A stretch of DNA of 64,000 bases from Marthasterias glacialis (Eukaryota > Echinodermata > Asteroidea > Forcipulatida > Asteriidae). Both the position numbers and the translations under genes were made by a program. Each line of letters starts with the position of its first letter. Position 1 is the stretch's first letter. The stretch lies in the NCBI GenBank assembly GCA_911728455.2, contig OU452229.1, forward strand, positions 9,463,642 through 9,527,641. Reading direction: 5' to 3'. Below are positions 12,587-26,994 of this stretch, one piece after another. A model generated the notes under the pieces. It had not been told where the DNA came from. It ran no database searches and saw only the letters and a list, made by a program, of their open reading frames with translations.

Positions 12587-15500
12587 ATGGCTCAACCACG
12601 CAGCTACCCAAGAATAGTACAAGATATCACAGGTATGGTTGACACAGAGTCATCATGGTCACTTTGGAGAAACCCTTATTTGGCATTCTTGATTGAATTT
12701 TTCACACAATTGAATTTAACAAAAGAGACTTCATGTTCTCAACATTTCTGAGACTGTAAAATATGTTTAAATGACATCAAATGCTACTCCTTGGGCATGA
12801 AGATGTATTGTGTACAATGTAACAAATTGTATATATTTTCATTGTGACCATGATGACTGAATACATGAGGTAAAGAAATTGGATTCTAAGCACAGTACGA
12901 GTACAAGTGTTGACTTCTTGCACCAATGACAAACACGGTTACAGTCTGCCATGTTCACCATTTTGAGAGTCAAATGTCACTTGTACAAATCGTAAGCGTG
13001 TAAACACTGTGTCGTCCCAAATGAGCACTACACTGTATAACACACAGGGACATGAGTACCAAAATGGCGCAACCAAGATTAGGCCGACATTGTGATGATG
13101 ACCTCAGGTGAATTGGGTCAATATGCAGGCCTAATCTTTATCTCTATTAAAGTTTACTCACTGTCTTCACTACTGATGATCACTATTCTGCAATAAAAAG
13201 GTTTGTTCACCTTCAACATTGGCTCACTGCATTCCTTTTCATTAATTTCACATTTTTCTCCAAATGGGAAACATATATGCTCAGTGCGGGTGCCTAATGT
13301 GTGTGCTCAGTGCGGGTTCCCAATGAAGGTGCCTGATAAGGGTGCCTAGTGCACAAGTGCAGGTGCCCAGTGCGGGTGCCTAGTGCAGGTGCTTAGTGTG
13401 GGTGCCTACCACCTAGTGCCAGTGTGCTTAGTTTGTGTGCCTACTGCCTAGTGCGGGTGCCCAGTGCGGGTGTCTAGTGTGGCTACCTAGTGCAGGTGTC
13501 TTGTGTGGGTGCCTAGTGTGGGTGCCTACTTCTAGTGTGGGTGCAGAGTGCATGCAGGTTCACACAGTTGGTACATGGTGCAGCCGCACAGTTCATCCAC
13601 ACTAAGTATAAGTTTTCTGTGTGTATCCATGTTAAACATGTAAAGTGTTAATTTATTTTACAGTAAATGTACTCCTGAAAGTGTACACTGTAGAAACTTA
13701 CATGGTAATACGTTACTTTGTGAAAAACACCAAAAAAAGAAAAATGAACAAACATTTCATTACACTTGTACAACAGTAAACATGTCTAGTTTACTCAAAT
13801 CAAACCATATTTTCAGGTGATATATATAATGCTCTTATTATATGAAGTTCATGCTGCAATAATCTATTATTTTTTCCAGGTTGTGTTAATGATCTGAAGA
13901 AAGATTCTCATGACTCTCAACTGCCAATCACAGATGATTCTTTAGCTCTGCACAAGTTCTGTGCTAAACTTGAATACCTTCTTCAAATAGACATGAAAAG
14001 TAGGTTACAATATATAGTTTAGTTATGCAGTCAGTACAAACAGTTACGCCTACCATTTGTGATATGCTTTTTGTTCAAGAAAACATCTTTCATGTATTGA
14101 AATAGCTGAAATAGTTTTTTACTTGCTCGTATAGACAGAATTTAGTTTTCCAACTGATGTGATTGTAACGAATGTATGTATTGTAATGATATACTTATAG
14201 GTCGTACAGGCTTGCTTGGGGGTCGTCGTGATTATTGGGACTACTTCTATAAATGCATGTATAAAGTCAAAGGACTGAATGATGGACTGAGATTTGTCAG
14301 AGCAATGTCAGAGGTAAGTCTAAAATAACCAGTTATAGATCAGATGTTAAAACAATATGCTATGTACTTGGCTTTAATTTGTCAGAGATATTAGAATGAA
14401 AAGAAAGATTAAAAGCCACTGGAGCATATAACAATTATATTAAAATATCCACTTGACTGCTAGTCCAGCTGTTTGTGTGCGAAAAATATGGGAATAATGT
14501 AAAGTGTACCCTAGAAGGACTTCTTAAAGAGGGTACAAGCTCCCCACAATCCATCTTAAAAACTCTGTGTTTTCCTCATCTTCACTAGGACTTAAAACAA
14601 AGGGATAATATGTTCTCACTTGATTCGTGGCGTTCCTTGGCCGAACGGATATGAACACCAGACTCAAGCTCTGATGTTCCTGATCAGCAGGGTGTGGGTT
14701 CGAGTCCCGATCGTGACACTTGTGTACTAAAGCAAGACACTTAACCATTATTGCTTGACATCCAAAATAAGATTGTGCTTGTATGTATTTTATTGTTAAA
14801 TTGATTTAAGTCAAGGTAGGCCAGCCGAGATTTATCCAGTCAATTTCTGTCCCATTCCAATATTATGTCTCACTCAATACAAGAGAAGAAGTGTATGAGC
14901 CTTCAGTGAGTCTCCCCAGAATACTGTGCATGTGCAGGCAAGACATTGTAACATGCAAATATAACTGACAAATTGAGGGACCTCATATTTGGCACTAAGA
15001 ACCTAAAATATCGTACTGAATAGAATATTAAGCTTGGACATTGATTGATCCTGATTCAATCTACTATGAAATGTAAGGTTTGACATTTTTGTTGATTACT
15101 TAGGTGAAGACATCTCTTGGACGTGGACGTGCTTTCATTCGTTACAGTTTAGTTCACCATAGGCTTGGAGACAGTTTACAACAATGCATCTCCAACACTA
15201 AGATAACCAGGTACCGTATAATCTTATCCTTACTAAGTGTGGAGAATAACAAGCAATTCGTCATCTGTTCGAAAAAAAATGATACCATCTGATGTTAAAA
15301 TAACTCTTGGCCACTGGTATACATGTTGTATCTCAAATGAACCAAATATTCTAAATCCATTATAATCAATGTACTCATCAAACTGGGAATATGGGAAACT
15401 AACCCATTTTTTATCAAGTCAACCTTGCAATATGTTTTTTTCACCATGCATTGTTCAGTCATTACGCTTTAAATATTCTAAATTTGAAATTAAGAATATA

Positions 15501-18500
15501 CGACACAGTTTATTTAGGCCTGCGGTTGACCCCACTCTATTCACACACTCAAACATGATAGGCATCTTGGTCAAGAGCAAACTGGTCCCCCCTCATTTTT
15601 CTTTGATCTTGTGACATGTTAAACTGTATGTAGTTTATTACCGTGTAAAGCATAATTTATTTTAAGAGGGATTGCGTCAAAATACTTGTATTTTGACTTG
15701 GCGTGCTTAGCGCCCATATAGGCATCGATGACGTAAATACACGCAAATGTTTCCCCTGCCTGGAAACGGAAACCGTGTAAAGACGCCAATATGTAATTTC
15801 GGACCACGAGAGTAAAGGTTGCCCGGTCATTCAACTACAGAGTGTGCACAGACCACACACATGCCATCTAACGCTTTGTTTCACCCCTGCAAGGACAAAA
15901 AAAGGGTCTTGAATATATAGGCATTTTGTGGCCATTGAGAGGTGTTTTTTTGTGTAATCCCCGATTATAGACTGTTGTCCTTTCGTTCCAAGAAGGGGAT
16001 TACGAGGCATCGAGAGGCTTCCATTATTGTTCATTCATTGTATTTCGGCTCAATGGAGGTAAGTCAAAGTGATCCGGGAATCGAGCCATGGTTCCATGTT
16101 TAGCTCCACTCCTTTGCCGTAGGTAACGGCTGATGTTTTGCAATTTACAGTGCATGAATTTGACATTTTCTCAGTCGAGAAACAAAATGGGCAATCCAAT
16201 AAAGAGAATCGTTTTTTCTCTTGGCATTGTCAAGTGGTGGTTTCTTTGTGCTAGTGGTACCCTCAAAGAAAAAGATTCCAGCAGTTCTGCCAAAAGAATC
16301 TTGCAAGGGGGATGGGACAACAACAAAAAAGAAGCCCCAGGGGTAACTGGTTAAAAGCATGCTCGTAAAGCAGTCATTTTCAGGAGCCAATCAGTGTTGT
16401 TAGTCAGTGACACCCTTTCGAGAGGGACCGATACATCATGCTGCCCATGGGAACAAGGTTGGCAAATAACGTCTCATCTAGGATTTAAAAAGTTGCCAAA
16501 TATTCCTCTGGGAAAATACAAGCATAGAATCTGTGGATCTAAATGCATCACAGCAGTCTATCTGCATCACCAATTGGATGCTATTAATGAAAGGTTCCAC
16601 AGACAATTTATTAAGGGGCTGGCCTAAACTTTCAAAGTGTTTGTTATTTAATTTTGCCTCCTAATGCCTGTAGTTACAAATGAAGATTTTTTTTTAACTT
16701 GAAACTTGATTTACTCATAATGCATGTTTATGAGAAAAATACGACAAGTTGTATCATTGCTGAGTAATGACCTTTGACCCTGTGTTCATTTGTCCTGTCA
16801 GCGAGTGGTACAACGTGTCAGCAGTTCTTCTTAATGCCATCCATGGAGCAACAATTATCAATGCTCTATATGACCTGAATGATATCCAGTTTGACCTGGC
16901 ACCCACTGGGTATGACCTGGACACAGCTTGGCCTACCTTTGCTCGTAAGACCCTTGGTGCACCTAGTCTGTATTTATGGACCCCTCCTAGTAGGACCACT
17001 AGTACCAGTAGCATCAATTCACAGGTAACAAGTAACTGATGCACTAGGGATACTTATTTATCTTTACTTTTATTTGCATTTATTAAAATGCTATATGTAT
17101 TTATCTTCTTTACCTTCATTCTATGAATAAGAATTCCTTTTCAGCCATGAAGTATCATGATTAAGGAATAAAACATTTTAGTTGGCGTTAGGGACGATTG
17201 CAAAATTAAACAAGCAGTAACTGAAGGAATACCTCAAGGTTTTTGGGAGGTTCAACAGACTTGCATGTGAACAATAGCATCATGAATGCTTGTCAGCAAG
17301 TGCTGGGTCAACTTGGTCATGGATGGGTAATCGCGGACATCATGGTAGTAGGGCAAGCTGTCGAACAAAAGGCCAGATTTGGGCCTGGGGATTTCGTAAA
17401 CAAGATTAGTTACTGCAGCCAGGCAGCAATTATAAAGATCATGCTGAGGGGTTCATTATGATTATTAAAATTTGAAAGTATAACTCAGTTGTTTTAAATG
17501 TGATGAAATTATCTTGTATGCCAAATGGTTCATAATTTCGTTTTATGAACGGTTAAACATTTTTAAACATTCAAAAAACCAAACTATGAAGCATGAACAG
17601 CCAAATCACCATCAAGTAGTTCTTAATGTGCTTGTATACTCACATGAATCAAACAAAAATTGTCATGTTTAATATGGGCAGCCAGACCGTTGATCATTTG
17701 CGATCCAAGTCCCGCATGTCTGAGTTGCACCTAATGTCATCATTCTTCAGTGATAGTCTTTATAGTACATTTTCATGCACTTTGAACCAGTGTGTACACA
17801 AAGCCACTTTGGTGCATGCACAGTGAGTCTATTTAGCAGCAGTATGGTGCACATAATATATGGAAGTGCAGTTGTAACCATACATGAAGTAGGGAACATG
17901 TAAAAGTCTAATTTAATGTACATGTTGTGTGCCACAGTGTATGGACACGTTAGTTATAATTTTCTTGAATAGTTTCATGATTTTCTTTCTTTTACCCCCA
18001 AATTATTAAAAACCAATTCAAATTGGAGAGATTCAAAAATTGTGTTCGCTTGAATTGCTGTCTTACTGAATGGCCGCTGTCTAATGCTGTCCAAAATCCA
18101 TTTTGGGCCGCCCGACTGCTGGATAAGAAACGCTGTTTTCCCGCGCAAAATGGATAAATATTTTCAAGCTCTGTGTTGAAAAATCATAGCAACCTTGCGC
18201 TGTCTTAACTCAAGCCTGTAAATCATTATCAATCACGTAGTGACAAAGTATTTATTTTGTATACAAACGCCAATATTTTTTATTTAACTTTTTTCAAAAA
18301 GTGTTTTTTATTTTTATTTAACTTTTCAAAAAGTGTAGGGTTGCCCCGAAAAATTAAAGATGGTCGGAAAACCTGAATGAACTATTTATTTGTTTATTTA
18401 TTTTTGCCTAATTCAGTGTAATTGTGGTTCTCAGCTCATACTTGGTTGATTTTCTTGTTTGAAAATAGAAAATGTAGTAACAAATTGTCTTTAATTTTGG

Positions 18501-21500
18501 TATGGGGAAAAGAAAGAACAAAACAAATTCATTTGCTGCTGTCAGCACTTGTGCTGTGAGCACTCACTGATGTCAGCTCTCGCTGATGTCAGCACTCGCT
18601 GATATCAGCACTCACTGCTGTCAGCACTCGCTGCTGTCAGCACTCGCTGCTGTCAGCACTCTCTGCTGTCAGCACTCGCTGCTGTCAGCCCTCGCTGCTG
18701 TCAGCACGCGCTGATGTCGGCACTCGCTGCTGTCGGCACTCGCTGCTGTCGGCACTCGCTGTTGTCAGCACTCGCTGCTGTCAGCACTCCCTGCTGTCAT
18801 CACTCCCTGCTGTCAGCACTCGCTGCTGTCAGCAATCCCTGCTGTCAGCACTCGCTGATGTCAGCACTCCCTGCTGTCAGCACTCCCTGCTGTCAGCACT
18901 CGCTGCTGTCATCACTCCCTGCTGTCAGCACTCCCTGCTGTCAGCCCTTTCTGCTGTCAGCACTCGCTGTTGTCAGCACTCCTGCTGTCAGCACCCCCTG
19001 CTGTCAGCACTCCCTGCTGTCAGCACTCACTGATGTCAGCACTCGCTGATGTCAGCACTCCCTGATGTCAGCACTCGCTGCTGTCAGCACCTGCTGTTGT
19101 CAGCACTCGCTGCTGTCAGCACTCGCTGATGTCATCACTCCTTGCTGTCAGCACTCCCTGCTGTCAGCCCTTTCTGCTGTCAGCACTCGCTGTTGTCAGC
19201 ACTCGCTGCTGTCAGCACTCCCTGCTGTCATCACACCCTGCTGTCAGCGCTCGCTGCTGTCAGCACTTGCTGATGTTAGCACTCACTGATGTCAGCACTC
19301 CTTTTTTGATATATACAAAATCTGTGAATAATTCTGTTGTTAAGGGTTGAGCATCACTGATTTTGATGGTTCCTTCATCACAATCCTCAGTTACATGTTT
19401 ACATGTGGTACTATTGTTTAATTTGCAGCTCAGCACCAGTGACTCATCATATCCTAATAGTCCAATGACTGACTCAAGACCTTCACCTCTAGGAGACCAA
19501 CTCATCCATCTTCAAAAGGAATTCGAGGAATGTGAGCATTTGAACCGACAATTGAGGCAGAGAATAGAACAACTTGAGCATGACAATGAAGACATTCATC
19601 ACATGGCACAAGAAACAGAGGAGTCAATGGCTGCTCTAAAACGCGACTCAGAAAAACAGAATTCAGATCTCCAAGAGAAGATCATTAAACTGGAAGAAAA
19701 ACTACATTTTAAAGAAGCAGAACTCCTTGGGACGGAAAGTAAGTGGAAAGCAAGAGTTCAGGATGCTGAGAAAACTGCTTCTGATTTATATATGCGCATT
19801 GAGGTGCTGAATAAGCAGCATGAGAGCAGGGAAAAAATGCTGATTGAATCTGAGAAAGATCTGAGAGATAAGCTAGCAATGGCTGAGAACTCTGTAACTG
19901 AGTTGAAACAGCAAGTAAGCAATCATCAACTTGACTTGGCAACTAGGATTACATCCGAAATGAATGCTAAAGAAAAGGCGTCTGATATGGAAAACAAACT
20001 CGCTGATGCAGAAAAACGAAATTTGGACATGATTACAAGAATGAATGATATTGTCCAAGATAAAGATAAGAAAGTGTCTAGTCACTTTGAATCAGCCAGT
20101 AAGATCCATGAGCTTTTAGCAAGACTGGAAGGAGCAGAAACGGAGAAACTTGAACTTAAGGGAGTCGCAGAAGAACTGATACAAAAACTACAGCTCATTG
20201 ACACCCAAAGAACTGCAGAAAGTGAATCAAAGCAGCGATCTGTTTCAGAAAAGGAGACGGAACATCCAACTGAAAAGGGATCAGCCAGTGAAGAAGAATA
20301 TCCTCATCAAATCAAAGAATTGGAAAATACAAACAAGAAACTTATTTCCCTTAATGCAGAAGCTGGTAAAAAAGTTGAGAATTTAGAAGCAGCCATACAG
20401 AAAAGTACATTGGAAAAAAGTGCTTTTGAGAAACAACTTATCGAAGCAAAAAAAATAACATCAAATCTTGAGGAAAGTGAATGGTTACTAACTGAGCAAA
20501 TTCAAGAGTTACAAAAAGATATTGCAACTATTGATACAGAAAAGGGTGAGTTAACTGAGAAAGTTGCATTTTTAGAAAACAGAAACATGGCATTTGAAGG
20601 TGGGTTGAAGGAAAGGGAAGATGAAATAACATCTTTAAAGAAAGAGAATTCTAGACTTGAGGAGTCAATGGGACTTTCAGAAAAGGAACTCACACATATG
20701 AAATCTGCTTGTCAGCAATTACTACAGAATCTTGAGCAATGTAACACTGACAGTTATTCTGAGTTGGTTGAGTGTACAGATAGTCCTCAGATGCATGTTG
20801 AAGCTTATCAAAAATCAACTGCTGCTACTCATGAAAATGATGACATCGGTGCACATGCATCACTGTGTCTTTCACTTCAATCAAAAATCAGCACCATACT
20901 TGCTGGAAATGCTTCCATAGTCACTCAGCTACAGAGAGAGGTAACAGCTTTAAAATCTCACAATGCTGAGATACTTGCTCAGCTCAAGGAGAAGCAAGAG
21001 CTTGATGGCATGGAAGTGTCTAATTTGCGAGAGGCCATAAGAAGTCTCCAGGGCCAACTAGCTGATGCTGGCTTGCGGTCGGAATCTCAGAAAGGGTTAG
21101 TAACACAAAAAGAAAAAGAACTAACTGGATATGCAGAGCAGATGAACATATTAAGACAAAGAGTTTCTGATCTCAAAGAGAGTGTTGTCCAAAAATCCTT
21201 AGAACTGGAAACTATACAGCAGAACCTTGGTCAGTCTAACAGCCGAGTAGAGTCTTTAAAAGTAGCTCTGGAAAAGAGTCAAAGGGAAAAGGACTCTGTA
21301 GGAACTAGTATCTCTTCTACTATGAAAGCTTTTGAAACACTGCAAGCTGAACATGAACAACTTCAAAAGGAGAGCCAAGAGCTTCAGAGGTATAATGAAG
21401 AGTTACAGGGAGAATCAGATAAACTAAAACAAATCAATAGAAATATGGAAATCATGATGGAAGACTCACAAAGACTGCAAAAAGAAAATATCTCCTTGGA

Positions 21501-24500
21501 ACAAGTCTTTGAGGATCGGAAACAAAAAATGATCAAAGAACATGAAGATAAAGTTGAGTTTCTTACGCATCAGTTCAACATGATAAAGGATGAGCTGGAC
21601 AATGTGAGTGCTGATAAAGCAAAACTGGAAAAGGAACATCATGAAATGTCAGGAAAACTCCAAGAAATGCAAGAAAATTGTGAACTAATGGAAACAGAAA
21701 GGAATGAAATCAAGAAAACTAATGATGAATTAAATGCAGAGGTCTCAAGAGTGAATGAGTCATCACAGCTTATTCAGTCTGAGAAAGAAGAGGTAGCAAA
21801 AAAGTTGGAGCAGCTTAGCTCTGAGATGTTTCAGGCACTGGAAGAGAACACTACGAGGATGCTGCGTCTTGAGAATGAACTTCATGATGCTAGAGAGGAA
21901 AAGCACAAAGAGAAGAAACGGGTCAGTGAGCTTGAAGTAGAAATAACAGATACAAGGGAGAAGTTAACCAAAGCTGAGCAAAAGTAAGTGTCAAATGTAA
22001 TGGTAAGATCTAAATATTAATAAGGAAGTACACATCAATCTAGCCCTATGTAGGACTCTTCCTCTGTGCACAGATACAGAGTCCTAGCTGTAAGGGCCCA
22101 TTTCTAGGGCGGAAAAATTTCAGAGCTCCATAATTCAAAACTTACCTTCAAGAAGCTACTGTTTTCACCAGATTAATATTCCATGGCAGCATACAATATT
22201 TTGACGGTGGGTTTTGGATGTCAGATATTCCTCATAAATCTGTTATTTTCGGGAACTATTTCAGCTTTCAACGTCAAACATTTCTGAATTTTTTTAACAC
22301 AGTTCATCGCGTGTCACCCCGTACACTGACCGCACAGCAGTAAACATATGGATGAAATACGCACAACCATAGGGCCCCAACACGCTAGGTACGCATACGC
22401 ACGGAAGGCATGTTTGAGAGAGCGAACAAAACGGAAACTTTTTAACGATGGGAGCTGAAATATTTCCCCAAAATGACAGATTTATGAGGAAACTCACCGC
22501 TAAAAATTGTATGCGGCCACGGAATGTTAATCCGGTGAGATTAGTGGCTTCTTACAGGTAAGATTTGAATTATGGAGCCCCAGAAATGGGCCCTCGTGTC
22601 CAGGACATCAGTGTAGTATTTACACGAGAGTGAAGGCCTCCAGGACTAACTTAAATCCATTTCCCAGTGCTTGGTTGCAAGGACTAATACTTCATGATCT
22701 ATTGTATAATATAAGCATTATAAATCCATGTAGGCAGTGTGCTTGTAGACTGCATTATGTTTTGTTTGTTTTAGATGTGATGTAAGCACAGAGCAACTTA
22801 GTAGTCTTCAGTGTGTCATGGAACAAGAGATTTCTTCCCTAAAATTTCAGCTGAGCTCTGAGGCTTTAGAGTACCAACAGAACATGCAGGTAGTGTTAAT
22901 GTAAAGAACGTTAATTCTTGGTATGTGAAGTGAGTTTCCCTTGATGCCTTATCACAGTGGAGCAAATTGCCACAAGTATGTCTGTTAATAACGACAACCA
23001 CTTCCATGTACATGTGAGTTGTGACTGGTTGTGACAGCTTATTGCAGTCTTTTGCACACAGTATATAAATGTTATCGAAGATGGGGGATAATTTAAAAAT
23101 GACTGACCTGCACCAAAATCTCCCATTCAGATTAATAATTATAACCTTACTCATCTTAAAATGAATGTTATTTTTTCTTTTTTGGGGGGCCCTAGCCTCA
23201 GGGTCATCGCTGTTTGAAAATTCCACATAGCGTGCTGAGCTCTGCTGATCAGTAAAGCTCAGCACATCTTGTGGAATGAAGGGTCGGTATTGTAAGGTTT
23301 TGACTTTATTCATAACTACAATGTAAGACATTTCATTTTTTTTATAGTGATATATGAGCGATACTAGGATGTATTAACTTTTGTGGCAATTTGTTTAGTT
23401 GGTGTAGTGTAATATTCATAATTGTTTAGACAGATAATGTTTGAAAGGTTTTGATGAATGACACATCTGCATCACGATTACGTTACATGTGCTTGGTATT
23501 GCAATTCAGAAATAAACTGAAGTTGTGGCCAGTTTCCACATTATCTGAAGATCAGTAACAACCTGTTCAAGAATATAATCAAATCCTTACATCATTGCAA
23601 GGGATTTTCAAAGGGACCATATCATGTTATTTTGTGCTGTGAGTGATTCCTTTATTTAAAACAATGTATTGTACATTGAAGGTTTACAAGAATCGTGAGA
23701 CAGATCAACAGAGATTGCAAGAGAGACTGATTGAACTAGAGGAGAATGCAGAAAGTATTCAGGCTACACTGGATGAAACTAGAACACAACTGCAAGAACA
23801 GCAGCAAAAGGTAAACAGTGAAAATACTTTCTGTATTATCGGATTTTATTGTAATATTATGGGATGTACGGTAGTGGGATATAAATGGCTTTAATTCAAT
23901 TAACCTTCATTTCCAAGTTTTTCCAGTCAGTTTTAGCAACAAATTCAATTTCATGAAAATGCATTAAAATTCAGGCATTCTCCCCTAATTTATTGAAACT
24001 TGGGAGTCTTTTTAGCTACTATTGCATTCAATGTTGTTTACGTGCACACATCATTTCGTTTTCTCGTTTAGGTTTGTTTCAGTCATTCTATTTCATTTAT
24101 AGGCAATGATGACTACAACTTCACCATTCTTTAGTGGAATTTCCACTACCTATTTACAGTTGATGAAAATGAATGGTGGACCAGCATCTTGCTGTGAGCT
24201 GTTGCCAAAATGGATGATCTTTGTGACTTAATGAATTTCAAAGATCTTACACTTGACCAGTGAATGCTAAACTGTTGATTAATTATTCCTTTTGACTGTT
24301 GAATGCTGATGCGATGGAGCATTCAATTTCAAACAAAATGGAATGAGTCAGGTGCAAACTTGCATGAGTTTTTGTTGAAATTTGTCAGAAAAACTTTAAC
24401 ACTGATTAAATACATGTAAATTAATATTACCCTGTACTTGCCAATGTTTCACTTTCTTTGAAAAGCTTTTAAAAAATTATTTAAAAAATACGTAATTTTG

Positions 24501-26917
24501 CCTAATACATCCACTCCACCCATAGGCACCTACTTCGGGTCATCGCTACAAGCCCCATGGGTTCCAAGACCCTCATAATCATTTATTATTTGCTACAAAA
24601 TATTGTTTTTATGTTTACATGCTATTTACATGAGAGTGGAAAATAACCAACAACAACAAAAAAATAATAATAACAATAGTAATAATAATAATAGTAAAAA
24701 AAAAAAATTAAAAAGTGTATTTGAGGAATGTAAACATTGACAGAGATGTAAAGCTGATGTTAATATTTGATAATGCTGTCAATTCATCAGGAGTCAGAGT
24801 GTTAATTGTTAAAGTGTTATATCCCATGTATATTTTATTCTTTCTTGTCCTAAAGGCTAAGGAAGCTATGGAAGCCTTGTCTGAGAAGGAGGTTGAGCGG
24901 AGTGTCCTTCAGGAAGCAATACAGCAGGTATGTAACTGTACATTAACTGTCATGTTGTTAGCATCTGGATTATGTCAAGGGTTTGGATCAGAATGTATTC
25001 ACTGCTGTAGTCATTACATGATCCCCAGGTCAATCAACTGAAACCATAGCAACTGGATCATGCCATCTGATCAGTGATGAACCGTATTTCCCATACAAAG
25101 CATTGGTAAAAGCTTTAGCACATAGAAACCCATGTTCGGGAACCGAAAAATAACTGCACTTATGACTTTCACTAGTAGGATTACAACCTGCTGCAAAATA
25201 GTTCACCACCTCTTACTTTTAATTGTGCTGGATTTTGATACTATAGCAACGTTAAAAAGTGTAAGTTTGTGCTGTTTGTTGAGTGTACGATCGAATGCAT
25301 TGTTGTAAAAGTGACGTAAACCAGTGTCAAGGAAGTGAGCGTGACCCTGGGAGGAAATGGTGTCGGACTGCGTGGGGGATTTGTATTTGAGGTTAATAAG
25401 TGCATGACCAGTCCACAAGCCAGACTGCAAACTAGTGTCTGGCTGAAGGGAGATTTGGTTCTAGCCTCATAGCATGAGGCCATTAACAAGATAAAGTTAC
25501 TTAAGGTCACATAATTGCTGGAGTATGTTTTTTGTACCTCCTACATGTGACCATGTTCTTACCATTTTAATTTGAACAGTTTCAATCTGAAGCTGATAGC
25601 TTCCAACAACTCATCCAGAAACTTAAATTTAGTTTCAGAAAGAGCTGGAGTGATCATCAGTATTATTCTCCTAAATCAATTTAGTTATAGAAACAATGAC
25701 ACCACATGTACGTTGAAATGAAAGTGAAAAATTTGCAAACTGCTTACCAACCACAAGGACCTGTTGCTCTAAGGTTGAATGACAACACAACACACACATA
25801 TAAGTAGAATACTGCTTTCTGTCTCTCTCTTTTCACTTCTTCCCACTTGACTGCTTCTGTTACTCCAGTATACTTGTATGTGTGTGTGTTGTGTTATCAT
25901 TTAGCCTTTGAGAAAGATTCTGCTTGGGTCGAAACGTGAGGCCATTAACAATTGTTTGCATTTGAAACAAAAGTAAATATAGATTTGTCATAAACAGTTG
26001 TTTAGATTAATAATGTTCAAATAAAGGTCATTTCAACATTTTATTAGCGGATGAAGTGTTTATGCTGTTGTTGAAACTTTTAAAAATGTTTTTTTATTCT
26101 GTCTGCTCAGAATTAATTGTAATTTACATATATGTGCATGTTGACCCCAAACATTTGTTTTTAATTTTATTGCAGATGTCCAAATCAATGGAAGAACTTC
26201 AAATCAAACACTTGAACAGTGAGGTAAAAGTATGTGTTGAAAAGTTACATTTATTTTTTATCAGCTCATTTTTTATCAGCTCACAAAACCATAGATTTAA
26301 TTTGTGGCGTGTACCTTTTGAAACACACTGAGATACATATGTGGAGTAATATTTGTGTTAAATGAATATCTTTATATTGATTTACCTAGGAGGAGCTAGG
26401 AATCTTAAAGGCTTCTCAACAAGGCAATCAAACAGTGTTAGAAGCTAAATTGTCTGAACTTCAGGCCGACAATGTGGAATTAAAAAAGCAAATCATTAAA
26501 CTCATTAGGTGAGTACATTTACTTTTCTTACTTATTGTTTAAAATGTTTCTTTCTTGATGAGTTCGATGACTACTGCTTTTTGTAGCTGTGGTTTGGTTT
26601 GGTTGCTAGTCAGGACATCCTTCAATAATAGAACAAGATTCCCTACCATACATGGACAGACAAACGGCTTGCTTGATTATTTCTAGTCATTTTCTTGGGA
26701 GAATGTTTGCCTAGTCTTCACCCTGACTCATGCCAAAGGTTGGTCATGTAAGTCCAAAAACCACTCCCTTACAATGATTTCGTTGTAAATTGTTTGTTGA
26801 TGATCAGAGATAAAGATACGTTGTGGCAGTGGACTGATAAGTTGGATTACCAGCGTAAGATGAAAGCATCAGAGAGGTGGATCGATGATAATGAGGTATG
26901 TACACTATAATATTAGT

Positions 26918-26994
<77 letters not shown>

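Larger units (their letters stand above)
12587..17024 (+). other. FYCO1: FYCO1 exons 1-5: RUN domain
   Basis: These exons encode residues 1-203. Recognisable RUN-domain features are the helix with [30 protein letters not shown], the segment [21 protein letters not shown] and the C-terminal block [17 protein letters not shown] domains of this family interact with small GTPase pathways on endosomes. The phases of the four internal introns (1, 1, 0, 2) fit without adjustment. Confidence 0.88.

Noticed and set aside
18714..19350. Open frames with [16 protein letters not shown] repeats
   Set aside because: Shadow of the 16-bp intronic minisatellite; inside a FYCO1 intron with no splice support.
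22816..23331. 171-codon minus-strand frame
   Set aside because: Antisense to FYCO1 exon 7 and its flanking introns; no motif.
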